Of a stretch of 31,260 bases of DNA, positions 8,851-17,439 are shown piece after piece; position 1 is the stretch's first letter; each line of letters opens with the position of its first letter. Source of the stretch: Bremia lactucae (lineage: Eukaryota > Oomycota > Peronosporomycetes > Peronosporales > Peronosporaceae); assembly GCF_004359215.1 (NCBI RefSeq), contig NC_090615.1, forward strand, positions 913,833 to 945,092, in the 5' to 3' direction. A program made the position numbers and the translations under genes. Under the pieces are notes generated by a model, which did not search any database, was not told the DNA's origin, and saw only the letters and a program-made list of their open reading frames with translations.

Positions 8851-9723
8851 TTACGAATCATTTTGTGTGTTTTTGTAATACTCTCGATAGTGGCGTGGTA
8901 AAATCATTGGGAGCTCCATTTGAGATGAAAGAGATATCGCACTACATGGTAACTCCCATGCCCTTATAAAAAGAGCTGTGTATCTACTCGCTGTGGTATC
9001 TTCGATGCAGAGATATAACAAGTCAAACTTCCTACCGAATTCACAAAGAAAATTTATTTCGCTACTCCCAAGCCAATCATTAGAGGTTAAAAGCTGCTGC
9101 ACCGCTGGAATAAGTCACCCGTCTTTTCCAATAACATTCTCCAAAGCGTACTGTCAGAATGATCTTTGCTCTCGAACCCAAGTCTAACGCCATTGGCTTG
9201 GCTGTATACCCTTCACGAATATATTAATCTGCTTCGGTTTTCGTAATGTCGGTCCATTTTTCAAATATAGCGCGCACTTCCGCTAACGTAGGTCGCTACC
9301 TTCGTTGGTGATGTGAGGCTAGTGTTCAAATTATTGATGTATACATGCGCACCAAGTTCACTGAAAGGTAATTCCCTATAATGAGTGTCCGAGGCGTGAT
9401 TCATTAAAATTCTCTCGTAAAATCTTGAATTAACGAATGAAGCCACTTCCTTAGGGTCTAGCTGCAAGATTTGGTCTGGAAGAGGGGTAATAGCGAGTCA
9501 GATGAGGTATAACATAAGTAACTTGTCACCATACCAGTAATGAGCTGTTTGAATTACCGCTAGCATTAATGTCCATGGGCACGTCGTGGTCTGACACGGG
9601 AAACGGTATCCTTGTTTTGTTTCAAATATCCTAATCGAATTTTTAATACAAAATTTGGTCTCAAATAATAGTCATCCAATATACGCAAGGTCTTTATTAA
9701 TAAATTAACAAATTAACAAATTT
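8851..9723 (-). pseudogene. Decayed gene copy A1 (unrecognised; possible Ulp1-like part)
   Basis: Minus-strand protein-like pieces in several frames. From the 5' side (9723 downward): LDDYYLRPNFVLKIRLGYLK; then ILQLDPKEVASFVNSRFYER with THYRELPFSELGAHVYINNL (9261-9467); then MALDLGSRAKIILTVRFGE (to about 9095); then LTSNDWLGSSEINFLCEFGR and LLYLCIEDTT (8851-9102). NDWLGSSEINF recalls the start of Ulp1-type (C48) cysteine proteases, but no catalytic His, Asp or Cys could be confirmed. A possible 54-nt intron (GTGACA to TTCCAG, about 9474-9527) would remove a TGA and keep the frame. The 5' part is repeated in inverse orientation as A2. I do not recognise the gene with confidence. Confidence 0.5.
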
Positions 9724-9768
9724 CCAACCTTTGCACGAATAATTAACAATACTCCATTGTAGTTGGTA
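9724..9768. repeat. Segment W, copy 1
   Basis: CCTTTGCACGAATAA, ACAATACTCC and GTTGGTA occur in this order here and again at 12086-12135 in the same orientation. The flanking A1 and A2 copies are inverted relative to each other. The segment is itself bounded by CCAAC and GTTGG. See findings. Confidence 0.65.
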
Positions 9769-9960
9769 CTTAACGCCTTGTATTTATTGTTATTTGGCTG
9801 GTGGCAGCGAACATTTGACGCATTAAACTTGATTGCGTTATATTCTCTGTGGTCACCTAGTTAATCTGCTAAACTTTGATCGGTAGGCCTTCGCACCCGA
9901 TATTTCATGGTTCCGTATAGCTTTTGAAGTCAGTAATTCATGGTATGTTTGTCGATATAA
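9769..9960. other. Intergenic stretch, no feature seen
   Basis: About 190 bp of A/T-rich sequence between segment W and the ORF at 9961. An in-frame TAA at 9958-9960 closes the upstream side of that ORF. I see no coding signal or retrotransposon match here. Confidence 0.4.
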
Positions 9961-10531
9961 ATGGATTTTTATCATAATGCAGGCATGCGAATGTGCAGAA
10001 AGTTCTGCGCTCGTGGACGTGCATGTGTGATGCTAATTGCGCTTACGAGAGCGAAGCTTAACAGGGAACACCATCGTGGACTAGATAATGAAATGAACTT
10101 TGTCAAGTATAATGAGTGGCTTCTGGCACTCGAGTCGGGGCCTCCTTATCAAAAGTGGGACGATGTCGTAATCGATGCTATTCAAATGAATGCGCTCAAT
10201 GAGCCGCATTGGCTCAAAAACAAGTTGCCAGAGATATATGTACGTAATGGCTACCATCTTCACAACACCGTGGGGCGTCAGAGTAAGGTTCTCACGGGTA
10301 CAGAATATATAAAAAAGGATTCTTTTTCAAATCTTGCTTAATGCCTCAAAAAAGGCATCCCACCTCCGCCTACGCCTGCGCAACAGCCGTAAGCACCAGC
10401 TGAACTCATTCCGCAACCCTCCAGTACTCCGAATAAGCGCCGCAAGAAAGTCTTGCTTATCATTGCAATATGCACCATACACATCGATCCCGCACTCTTA
10501 ATACCGCAAATCCTACGGTTAGGGCTCTGAG
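9961..10531 (+). pseudogene. Broken ORF of unknown function
   Basis: An open frame from ATG 9961 to TAA 10339-10341 encodes 126 residues: a Cys/Arg-rich start, then LDNEMNFVKYNEWLLALESG, PPYQKWDDVVIDAIQMNAL and LPEIYVRNGYHLH. The same frame continues after the stop with CLKKGIPPPPTPAQQP, a TAA at the next codon, then APAELIPQPSSTPNKRRKK, a hydrophobic stretch and a TGA near 10530. The proline-rich and basic segments look like real protein, so the two stops are probably nonsense changes in a longer gene. No known domain is recognised. It lies between the inverted copies A1 and A2 and might belong with them. Confidence 0.45.
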
Positions 10532-10684
10532 GGGGGTGCTAAGAAATAATGATCCCTCGACGCCGCAAAGCATTCTTTAAATTCAAATACTCTGTCGCAT
10601 TACTTAAATGGGCGAATTCTATTCCGAAAAGTCTCTCAGCTTTACGTCTAGAGCACTAATTGGATCTCGCCCAGTTTTTGAGGC
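10532..10684. promoter_or_regulatory. Upstream region of the membrane-protein gene
   Basis: About 150 bp between the broken ORF and the ATG at 10685. It should hold the promoter of the downstream gene. No TATA box or clear oomycete initiator-like motif could be recognised, so this is placed by position only. Confidence 0.25.
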
Positions 10685-11674
10685 ATGTCAATGATGCAGC
10701 CGCGTCTGCCATAATCACACTTCTTGCTATTCACCGCGATAATGAGCGGTTCGAGCTCCTTGAGCGCCGAGAACGACGTCGGCGGCTTGAATTCCATGAA
10801 TTCGTCCATTTCTGGCAGCGATAGCGGCTCTAACGTCTTTGTAGAACCCCCCAAGCGCATCTCCACCGACAGCGGAGACTCGTGTACGTGGTATACTAAC
10901 GGCATTTGTTCCCGCCCTCGCTCGTGCTTTGACTGTCTCAACGTGGTCGTGAATGGCCATGAAGTGAGTCAGAAAGTGATATTATTATATTTTGGTTCTT
11001 AACGATTCGTTCCTTTTTAGTGTGCCGTGAGTGCCTATGGCGAATGCATGAATTCTTACATGCTCTCAAGTGTCGGTGGGTACTCCATGGATCGATTTCA
11101 CTATTGTGCGTCCAACGACACCACGTGCTCATCCTGTCAAGCCACATGGGTCCGCGACTACCACGCAGGAGTGCAGGTCGAAGCCAATGCGCTGTGTGTG
11201 GGTGAAAGTGGATGCATTTGCATCGCGGCGTGTGCGTTGCCTGATCGAGACGATAGCATCGTGGAAAACTGGTGTAGTCCAGCGCTCGATGGAGCGCAAT
11301 TTCGGTTGGTGACAGGGCTCGTGATTGGTATCGTGGCGCTATTTGTGTTGGCAATGGTGCTAGCGAAGCGCCAGCTCGCACGGCGACAGCAACAAGGTTT
11401 GGAGAACCGGGAGGCACAGAATGCAGCGCGGGCCGCAGCGCGGGAAGCACAGCGTCCTGCTGCGATTGCGCGCTTGCCGCAACTGACTTTATCGGGCTGG
11501 ACGGGCATGCGAGAGAAACTCGTTTCGAGCGAGCATATCCAATTGGGGAGGGGAAGTACGGTAACACGGCCGACACTTGCGAGAACGGTGACGTCTTTGC
11601 CATTTGATGGGGAGGAAGGGGACGGGTACCGTCCAATGTCGCCGGAAGAACGTTCCTCGCGCCGTCTGCTTTAA
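10685..11674 (+). pseudogene. Cysteine-rich single-pass membrane protein, one intron, nonsense codon in signal peptide
   Basis: Probable cellular gene. The frame begins at ATG 10685 (or 10691/10694) with a signal-peptide-like start: a short basic n-region, a TAA at 10712-10714, then a hydrophobic SHFLLFTAIMSG and SSSLSA before END. A Ser/Gly-rich segment is followed by a Cys-rich ectodomain (CTWYTNGIC, CFDCLN, then after the intron CAVSAYGEC, CSSC, CVGESGCICIAAC). One transmembrane helix follows (LVTGLVIGIVALFVLAMVLA, about 11308-11367), then a basic cytoplasmic tail of about 100 residues with a coiled Arg/Gln/Ala stretch. The topology is type I. The intron is 10964-11020. Without the TAA the gene would be intact; otherwise translation could begin at ATG 10742, lacking the signal. 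Similar oomycete proteins with Cys-rich ectodomains are known to me only in general terms. Confidence 0.65.
10964..11020 (+). other. Intron, 57 bp, phase 0
   Basis: The donor is GTGAGT at 10964 and the acceptor TTCCTTTTTAG ends at 11020. The intron carries a T-rich 3' half and its own TAA in frame. Removing it joins VVVNGHE to CAVSAYGEC in phase 0, continuing the cysteine pattern. Its length is typical of oomycete introns. Confidence 0.75.
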
Positions 11675-11756
11675 AGAAGACTCGGGCTGGATATGTTATG
11701 TAAATTATTTGTGTGTTTGTATATAAAGAATGCGTTGATCGATGCATCGCTTTGGA
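11675..11756. terminator. Short convergent 3' intergenic region
   Basis: 82 bp between the TAA of the membrane-protein gene (11672-11674) and the stop of the possible minus-strand exon at 11757. T-rich and A-rich runs are present, as expected for 3' ends of two convergent genes, but no canonical polyadenylation signal could be assigned. Confidence 0.3.
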
Positions 11757-11937
11757 TCAAGACACGGATTTTTTTGTTAGGAGTAGGCCACCCATAATCC
11801 TTGGGTACACAAAGGCAAACTCGCCTTCGACTCTACTCGAACCAGTCGCATCCAGTATATGTTCGGCAGAACGAGCATCAGCTATTGTGCAAGACCCAGT
11901 CCGGTACACCGTGCTCTTCTCCCCAGCTCTACACTGA
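11757..11937 (-). pseudogene. Possible last exon of a convergent gene
   Basis: Minus-strand open frame ending with TGA at 11757-11759 and reading CRAGEKSTVYRTGSCTIADA, RSAEHILDATGSSRVEGEFA and FVYPRIMGGLLLTKKSVS. The composition is protein-like with no low complexity. On its 5' side a good acceptor, GGCTTTTTCAG, ends at about 11938, so it could be a terminal exon; the frame also stays open a little further upstream (to about 11975). No upstream exon is found before segment W. If real, it is the cut-off end of a gene removed by the rearrangement that placed W and A2 here. The family is not recognised. Confidence 0.35.
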
Positions 11938-11939
11938 AA

Positions 11940-12085
11940 AAGCCATATTGGTGCTGCATCAGCTCCTACTAACAATGAGCAAGCTGTAAGCTTACTGTTA
12001 AAATGCTCTCACTATTGCTGCTAAATGTTTCGATATTGTACCAAAATTTGTCCCCTTTTAACGCCGCTACAATTAAAAACAAATA
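11940..12085. other. Intergenic stretch, no feature seen
   Basis: A/T-rich sequence between the possible minus-strand exon and segment W copy 2. TTAACGCC at 12058-12065 also occurs next to W copy 1 (9770-9777). Nothing else is recognised. Confidence 0.4.
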
Positions 12086-12135
12086 CCTTTGCACGAATAA
12101 ATAGTGCACAGAACAATACTCCGAAGTCGTTGGTA
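12086..12135. repeat. Segment W, copy 2
   Basis: Second copy of the CCTTTGCACGAATAA ... ACAATACTCC ... GTTGGTA segment, a few bases longer than copy 1. It has the same orientation as copy 1 and is attached to the 5' side of A2. Confidence 0.65.
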
Positions 12136-12311
12136 ATTTGTTAATTTGTTAATAGAGACCTTGTGAATATTGGATGACTATTATTTGAGACCAAATTTTG
12201 TATTGAAAAATTGATTAGGATATTTGAAACAAAACAAGGATACCGTTTCTCGTGTCAGACCACGACGTGCCGATGGACATTAATGCTAGCGGTGATTCAA
12301 ACAGCTCATCA
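12136..12311 (+). pseudogene. Decayed gene copy A2, left part
   Basis: Plus-strand copy of the 5' part of A1, for example ATTGGATGACTATTATTTG, AAACAAAACAAGGATACCG and GGACATTAATGCTAGCGGT. It is interrupted after CATCA (12307-12311) by the Copia element and resumes at 18903. The protein pieces match those of A1, including RIFETKQGYRF-type words in one frame. It is truncated on the right by the G1 LTR at 18996. Several small differences from A1 show that both copies have decayed independently. Confidence 0.7.
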
Positions 12312-12560
12312 TATACGTTGTAAAAGGCAAATAAGATTCTGGCATTCACAACTTATCTCTCTGCACTCGTACCATACGATCTTACAGGCACGCGATCCTT
12401 CCACGCGTCGCGATTGTTCGCACCACGCCATTGCGACTGCTGCCGTACGTCGTCTACTTCTCCCTTTCCCGCTGCATACTGGAACTCAGTGTACCCGATA
12501 CTGACCTTTTGCATCTTCAATGCAACTCTTGCGATTCACACAGAGCGACTTCTTTCAACA
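12312..12560 (-). repeat. Copia 3' LTR
   Basis: 249 bp, nearly identical to 18654-18902. Read on the minus strand it starts TGTTGAAAGAAG and ends ACAACGTATA. Differences from the 5' LTR are a handful of single bases, for example CCCTTTCC against CCCGTTCC, suggesting a fairly young insertion. Confidence 0.9.
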
Positions 12561-12569
12561 CTCCTCCTC
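12561..12569 (-). other. Copia polypurine tract
   Basis: GAGGAGGAG on the minus strand, directly against the TGTTG start of the 3' LTR. It is where plus-strand DNA synthesis begins in LTR elements. Confidence 0.75.
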
Positions 12570-12597
12570 GGGCACCTGGGTCCCATGTCTTGGCTTA

Positions 12598-13226
12598 CTA
12601 GCCGACACGTAGCAGCCCTCGTAGCGTCGCCATCTTGGGAGGATCGACCACCTTGGTGAGCAAGTCTGCCAGCATGAGTTCTGAGCGCACGTGCTGAGCC
12701 TCGATCACGCCGCGACGAGCGTAGTCACAGAGAAACTTCAATCGGATGTCGACGTGTTTCGCTTTAGTCGATGTCGCTTCGCCGTTGATCTGGCAAATGG
12801 CGGCCTGATTGTCAATGCGCATCGTCATTGGTAGTGCTGGCTCCATGCCGATCTCACGCAGCATTTCACGGATTCCCAGCAGCTCCTTTGCCACTTCGGA
12901 TGCAGCCACGAATTCGGCTTCCATGGCGCTGAGTGTGACGCCACCTTGTTTCTTCGCGCACCAGCTCACGATCATACCGTTGAGTCGCACAACGCTGCTG
13001 GTGATAGACTTGCGATCCTGTATATCTGCTGCAAAGTCTGCATCACTGAACGACTCGAGCGTCGTGCGTCGCCAGCATCGCGCTCTGGCACCATCTCTAT
13101 CTTCATCGCGATCGTCCCCTTTAGGTATCTTTCGATTCTCTTGGCAAGTTTCCAGTCGTGCACACGCGGTTGGTGCGTCTGTCGTGTTGCTTTGTGTACT
13201 GCAACGACACGTCCGGCCTCGTGCAT
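12598..13226 (-). pseudogene. Copia RNase H and RT tail
   Basis: Two frames joined near 12980. The first (to 12972) reads VHKATRQTHQPRVHDWKLAK and RIERYLKGT, the RT-RNase H connection. The second contains the Copia-type RNase H: LSAMEAEFVAASEVAKEL, MRIDNQAAI, TSTKAKHVDIRLKFL and HVRSELMLADLLTK. The catalytic acidic residues (Glu in AMEAE, Asp of IDN, Asp of HVDIR) are all visible. The frame ends normally close to the polypurine tract, so this is the true C-terminus of the polyprotein. Only the shift breaks it. Confidence 0.88.
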
Positions 13227-14101
13227 CGTGTAATCGAAAGTAGCGAGCCGACTAGAGACTGGAACGACCGGATCGTCGCGTGCTTGCCTAGGTTGTTGGT
13301 GCCGAGTAGTTCGCTGTCAGCATATTGCACTTCGTACACGTCTGCTCCAATCGGCGGACGCGTGGTATTCGCATCACTCAATTTATGCTCTCGCAGCAGC
13401 TCGACGATGGCCTCCTCTTGGTCCAAAACGTAACTCCCACTTTACGTCTGGTTCATACGCATTCCGAGGAACTTCGAAACTGGACCAAGGTTTTTGATCG
13501 AGGGGCACTGCATCACGTCGAAGAACTGCTTGACGACTGCAGTAGACGTTCCAGTGACAAGTATGTCGTCGACATAGACGCCTGCAATCACGAGCTCTGC
13601 GTCCACTTGCCTGTAGTATAAGCAGCTGTCGCTGATGCACTGCGTGTACCCGCCTTCGACGAGTCGCTGGTGCAACAGCTGACTCCAGAGTCGGCCGGCC
13701 TGTTTGAGGCCATAGAGACTTTTGCGTAGCTCTAGAGCCAGGTCCTTCGTGCTCGTGACGCCGAGCTCGCGCATGCGCGCCGCTGGTACGACCATGCCGT
13801 TCGGGATGTGCAGTAACATCTCGAGGTGCGGCTCCTTCGATGCTTTGACATACGCATTCGGTATGTCACCGTGCTGAGCCGGGACGCCCCACGTTGCAGC
13901 AAGTGCCAAGATCACTTTCACTGTGGACATGTCCATGACCGCAGCGAAGGTCAGGAAGTAATCAATTCCCAGAACTTGCTCGTTGCCACAGGCAACCAAG
14001 CGGGCTTTGCGACGTTCGAGGTCACCGTCCCTCGCGGTCGCTTTTGGTCTTAAAGACCCACTTGGAATGCAAGGCGTTGCTGCCATTCGGACGACGGACA
14101 A
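13121..14101 (-). pseudogene. Copia reverse transcriptase
   Basis: Copia RT with the expected blocks: KARLVACGNEQVLGIDY, HGDIPNAYVKA with the first catalytic Asp, LRKSLYGLKQAGRLWSQLL, and the YVDDILV catalytic box at 13565-13576. An in-frame TAA at 13442-13444 follows GMRMNQT; the same frame continues after it as SGSYVLDQEEAIVELLREHK and SLVGSLLSITRCTRPDVS before a shift near 13220. The catalytic residues are intact. The N-terminal part (FEPDPKSYREAI, NDVWTVVRRPNGSNALHSKW) lies in another frame at 14022-14300. Confidence 0.9.
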
Positions 14102-14636
14102 CTGTCCACACGTCGTTGGCCTCGAGAGCCGCGAGCTCCTCGTCCATCGCCTTCTTCCAGTTCAAACACTGCGTGCTCTTGATCGCTTCACGGTAGCTCT
14201 TCGGATCGGGTTCGAACACGTGGCTCACCACGTCAGTGCTACGAGCGGCCTCGTCCCGCCTCGTCGCGGATTTCTTCGACGCTGAACGTGTGGCGATCGG
14301 TTGTCTCGTCCACTCGTGCTTCTTCTTTTTCTTCGTGCCAGATGCCTTGTTCTTGTGTTGCGTCGCATGCACTGTATCTTGAGCGTCGCTGCTGGTGTTC
14401 TCGTCCACACGGTCGTCGCTAACGAGCTCGCGCTGCAGTTGTGCGTTCTGTACTGTTGGCAGTGTCTCGATATTCTTGACATGTTGTGTGACGATAACAA
14501 CATTGTCCTTGCGCAAATAAATATGAAATTTTTGTCTCGTGGCTTCGACCAACGATGATGCCAATTTGAGCGCGATGTGCGAACGAGTCCTTCCGTGGAT
14601 CACGGTACACCGTGCAATGCGAACCAAAGACGACAA
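14022..14636 (-). pseudogene. Copia integrase C-terminus, linker and RT start
   Basis: One open frame carrying the end of integrase (VIHGRTRSHIALKLASSLVE), a charged linker with a Lys run (near 14320-14335) and the beginning of the RT domain (CLNWKKAMDEELAALEANDV and the SKWVFKTK words). It is joined by a shift to the integrase frame near 14600 and by another to the RT frame near 14050. Confidence 0.85.
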
Positions 14637-15393
14637 TCTCGCGTAGATTTGGAGCTCGCTTCGTCAGGACTTCAATTGGGGATGCGCGCTTCGGGTTCGC
14701 GCTCGTCGGGCTTCTGTTGAGTGTGTATGTCGCATACTCAGCAGCGTCTCCCCAGAACGTCAAAGGCAGTCCCGACGAAAAGATTATCGCTCGCGTCATG
14801 TTCAACACCGTCCGGTGCATACGTTCGGCTTTGCCGTTGGACGCCTGATTGCGTACCTCACTCACTTGACGAGCGACACCAGTCTGCTTGCAAAACAAGT
14901 CGACGTTCTGGTACTCTCCCCCGCCGTCTGTGCGCAATACGGCGACCTTACAATTAAAATCTCGCTCGAAAAAAGTGAGGAAATGCTCAAACTTTTTCGC
15001 GGCTGCATCCTTTGTCTTTGCCAGGAAGATGCGGCAGTAGTTACTCTTATGATCGACGAAATTAACAAGATACTGGTTCCGCAAGCGATCAGCCGGTGTC
15101 AATGGCCCTTTGAGATCGGAGCATATCACTCCGCCGACACGATCAATTGGAGAGTGCGCGCCGGTGTCCTTCTTGCTTTGGCTGTTCTTCGTCTGTTTGC
15201 TTTTAGCACACGTGATGCACGTCAAACCTCTGTGATCCGTGATGCGAATGCCACTGCCCGGGCTCTTCGCGATCCTCTCGATCGTGTCATATGACAAATG
15301 CCCGAACCTCTGGTGGAAGTTCACGAGCGTCGCTTCTTGCACATCTGGCGACATATCTGCCGTCGCCTCCTCCTCAAGAGCAGCAAAGATCAC
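14590..15393 (-). pseudogene. Copia integrase
   Basis: The zinc-binding HHCC is intact: His and His of NFHQRFGH, and Cys-x2-Cys of LTCITCAK (about 15315-15210). The catalytic core has all three acidic residues: Asp of CSDLKGPLT (15115-15117), Asp of LRTDGGGEY (14926-14928) and Glu of NGKAERMHRT (14824-14826). The spacing between the second Asp and the Glu is 33 residues, two fewer than the usual 35. Downstream words LTFWGDAAEYATYTLNRSP and VLTKRAPN are typical of Copia. The frame starts by a shift from the protease frame near 15430. Confidence 0.9.
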
Positions 15394-16288
15394 GTCTGCT
15401 GGCTTGATCGCGCTGGACGTCTCGACGACCAGAACCTATTGCGCATCGTAACGTCAAATGCGACGTGTCCATCTGATCGCCGTACGACTTCACGCCCATG
15501 TTCAGTGTACGTGAGTGCGTACCCAAGCTGCCAGAGCTTTCCGTAGCTGATGAGATTGTGCGCAAGACTTGGCGCAAAGTAAACGTCCGAGAGCTCGATG
15601 TGACGCTGCTCGCCCCGCGCTGTCACAAACAGGCGCACCCGTCCGACCTTCGTGAGCACGAGCTTCTTGTTGTCAGCAAGAGAGATCTCGTCGTTTACTG
15701 CTTGCTGTCGATTAGTAAACGATCGTCGCTCATGATGTGGCGGCTGGCGCCGCTGTCAAGGATCCTGTCGGTGCTCGCGTCTGCTCGGCTGTCGTTCACT
15801 GCCAGCAGTAGCACTTCTTCGTTGTCGTCTTTGGCCTTCTTCTCCTTCCTCTTGGAGCGGCAGTCCTTCTTTAAATGCCCCTGCTTCTTGCAGTTATGGC
15901 ACGTGCGCGTTTCCTTGCGCTGAGTTGGGTCATTGGCGACTGCGACGACCTCGCGACCCAGTGACTTGCCGGCACGACTGTCGACCTCGACTGCTTGCGC
16001 AAAGTGCGCAAGCTCCTCCGCTTGGCGCAAGTAGTCGATGCGTCCTGCGTCGAACATCGCCATGAGCACCGTCGACAGATCCGCCGACGCATAGTGTACT
16101 ATGTTGTCAAGTACCCGCGCCTCGGCGCCTCCTCCACACGCGTCGCTCACTGCAACCATGTAGAAATAGTGTTCGGGCCACGACCTCTTGTGGTCCTTCT
16201 TGGCCGTTAACAGCTTCGTCGATTGCGACGCTATGATCGTCGTCCGGAACGCTTGATACATGCGCTCCATGATGTGGTCGACAATCTC
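15390..16288 (-). pseudogene. Copia gag C-terminus and protease
   Basis: The frame from 16270 reads the C-terminal capsid (MERMYQAFRTTI, SWPEHYFYMVAVSDACGGG). A complete CCHC zinc knuckle CHNCKKQGHLKKDC lies at 15860-15901, followed by the protease active site ILDSGASRHIMSDD (Asp-Ser-Gly at 15749-15757). A stop at 15695-15697 follows. The protease then continues in another frame (VGRVRLFVTARGEQRHIELS, DVYFAPSLAHNLISYGKLWQ) to about 15390. The 5' side begins just after the foreign block, so the middle of the capsid is interrupted. Confidence 0.88.
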
Positions 16289-16595
16289 GAATCCAAATTA
16301 AAAACGAGACAGCGTTCCATACGGTCAAAATCCAGAAACTGTATACCTTAGTTTAACAAAACTTTAGGAAACAGTGACACGAGCCGTTTGGTCTCTGAGC
16401 ATGGTGAAAATTTACCATCCTGCTCAGACGTACAAATGCTACCACCCGTCACGTGTCGTTGTTTCGTACAAGTGGCGTCGTGTTGTTTGAAGCGCGTGAC
16501 GTTGTGGTGGCGCGTTTGAGCTTGCACGTCTGTTCTCCCCGAGTCAGTTATTACGTCCGACTCGCATTCGCAGTCGACCTCCAAGTAAACTACTA

Positions 16596-16670
16596 CCCAA
16601 GTTCATTGGTCCTTTCCGTGTACTGCATCGCAGAGGCAGCAATCTTACGCCGTATGTTATCACTGAAAAT
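16596..16670 (+). pseudogene. G1-like integrase C-terminal (GPF) fragment
   Basis: Plus-strand words KFIGPFRVLHRRGS match the GPY/F-type integrase C-terminus of G1 (RYIDRFRVLHRQ at 28990-29025). It lies opposite in strand to the gag pieces beside it. Confidence 0.65.
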
Positions 16671-16689
16671 CGATCTGGACGTTTCGTTA

Positions 16690-16800
16690 ATGTTCCCCGG
16701 ACGCGGCTCTCCGCTGTCCGAGCACGAATGCCTCAAAAACGTATGGGTCGCGCAACTTAAGGCCCAATGCCCAAGTTTTTGGCAGAGTGTAATATATAGC
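16690..16800 (-). pseudogene. Fused gag-1 / gag-2 fragment
   Basis: Minus-strand words KTWALGLKLRDPYVF (G1 gag, compare 5758-5810) run directly into EAFVLGQRRAAS (G2 gag, compare 20320-20360). The joint lies near 16735, where both families have a TTTT/GAGGC-like stretch, so a microhomology joint is possible. Confidence 0.7.
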
Positions 16801-16839
16801 CATTGTTTGCGACACATCTCGTGTCGTTTTTCCTACTCA

Positions 16840-16959
16840 TAGTAATTTGTGTTTACACATAAGATTTCTAAACATTACTATTTAAAGTAATATTCTCCAA
16901 ATATTTTCTACCTTTAAGATAATATATCAATTTACATAAGGTGTAGAAAGGGCTCTACA
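16840..16959 (-). repeat. LTR-like end of a G1-related element
   Basis: Read on the minus strand from 16959: TGTAGAGCCC, then ATATATTATCTTAAAGGTAG, AATATTTGG and ATATTACTTTA-type blocks in the same order as the G1 LTR start at 4783-4900. The sequence departs from G1 after about 120 bp, so it is a truncated or diverged LTR. Confidence 0.6.
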
Positions 16960-17066
16960 AATAATACTAAGTATAACAAATAGAATAACAAAAGGGATGA
17001 GTCGGTGGATAAGTCGATCGAAATCTAATCAATTTTCGATCGGTTTTGATCTAAACAAACAATCTC

Positions 17067-17181
17067 TAGCTGAGATTAAAGCAATTGAATAATGACGAAC
17101 AAACTACCGGATGCAGCCGAAGACATGCCAACTGCATCCGGTAGTTTGTTCGTCATTATTCAATTGCTTTAATCTCAGCTA
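17067..17181. repeat. Perfect 50-bp inverted repeat with 15-nt loop
   Basis: Arms 17067-17116 and 17132-17181 are exact reverse complements; the loop is 17117-17131. The right arm continues from the chromodomain sequence and the left arm is its mirrored copy. It is a potential long stem-loop, or a fold-back joint. Confidence 0.95.
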
Positions 17182-17436
17182 CGGTGTTCGCAAGCTTTTC
17201 AACAATTTCAATGCTCTTCCAAGTGTAGGTACCTCGAACTCCCAAGAGTTTTCAGAAGAGGGGTACCCTAGCCACTTCACCAGATACATCGTACCCACGT
17301 CCAAAAGGTTCTTACACTTATGCGTGAGCACAAGTTGTTTGCTCTTCCGTCTAGCTCCAAAAGGGGTTTCCAGTTGCTGTAAAGGAGACCGTTGATAAGC
17401 ATCTTCAAGAATTCTCAATGAAGGCTTTCGTGTCAA
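17179..17436 (-). pseudogene. Chromodomain fragment of a Gypsy chromovirus
   Basis: The minus-strand frame ends with MYLVKWLGYPSSENSWEFEV, a clear chromodomain core: the YLVKW aromatic strand and the SENSWE region are both present. Chromodomains sit at the integrase C-terminus of chromoviruses and steer insertion to chromatin marks. The N-terminal side of this frame (to 17436) overlaps the RT-like segment read on the plus strand at 17284-17345, so the true chromodomain start is disrupted. This version differs from the G1 chromodomain at 29486-29650, so it comes from a related but distinct element. Confidence 0.75.
17284..17345 (+). pseudogene. Short inverted RT fragment
   Basis: ATCGTACCCACGTCC followed by AAAAGGTT matches 27189-27213 of G1 RT almost exactly. 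In the plus frame it reads THVQKVLTLMREHKLFA, a typical RT connection. It lies against the minus-strand chromodomain. Confidence 0.7.
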
Positions 17437-17439
17437 GCG

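Noticed and set aside
10938..11747. 269-residue minus-strand open frame
   Set aside because: It is antisense to the membrane-protein gene, which has cysteine pattern, membrane helix and spliced intron; the antisense peptide has none of these.
12211..12504. 97-residue plus-strand frame
   Set aside because: It runs from the A2 pseudogene into the Copia LTR, so it is a chance fusion.
14815..15294. 159-residue plus-strand frame
   Set aside because: Antisense shadow of the Copia integrase, whose catalytic residues are all visible on the minus strand.
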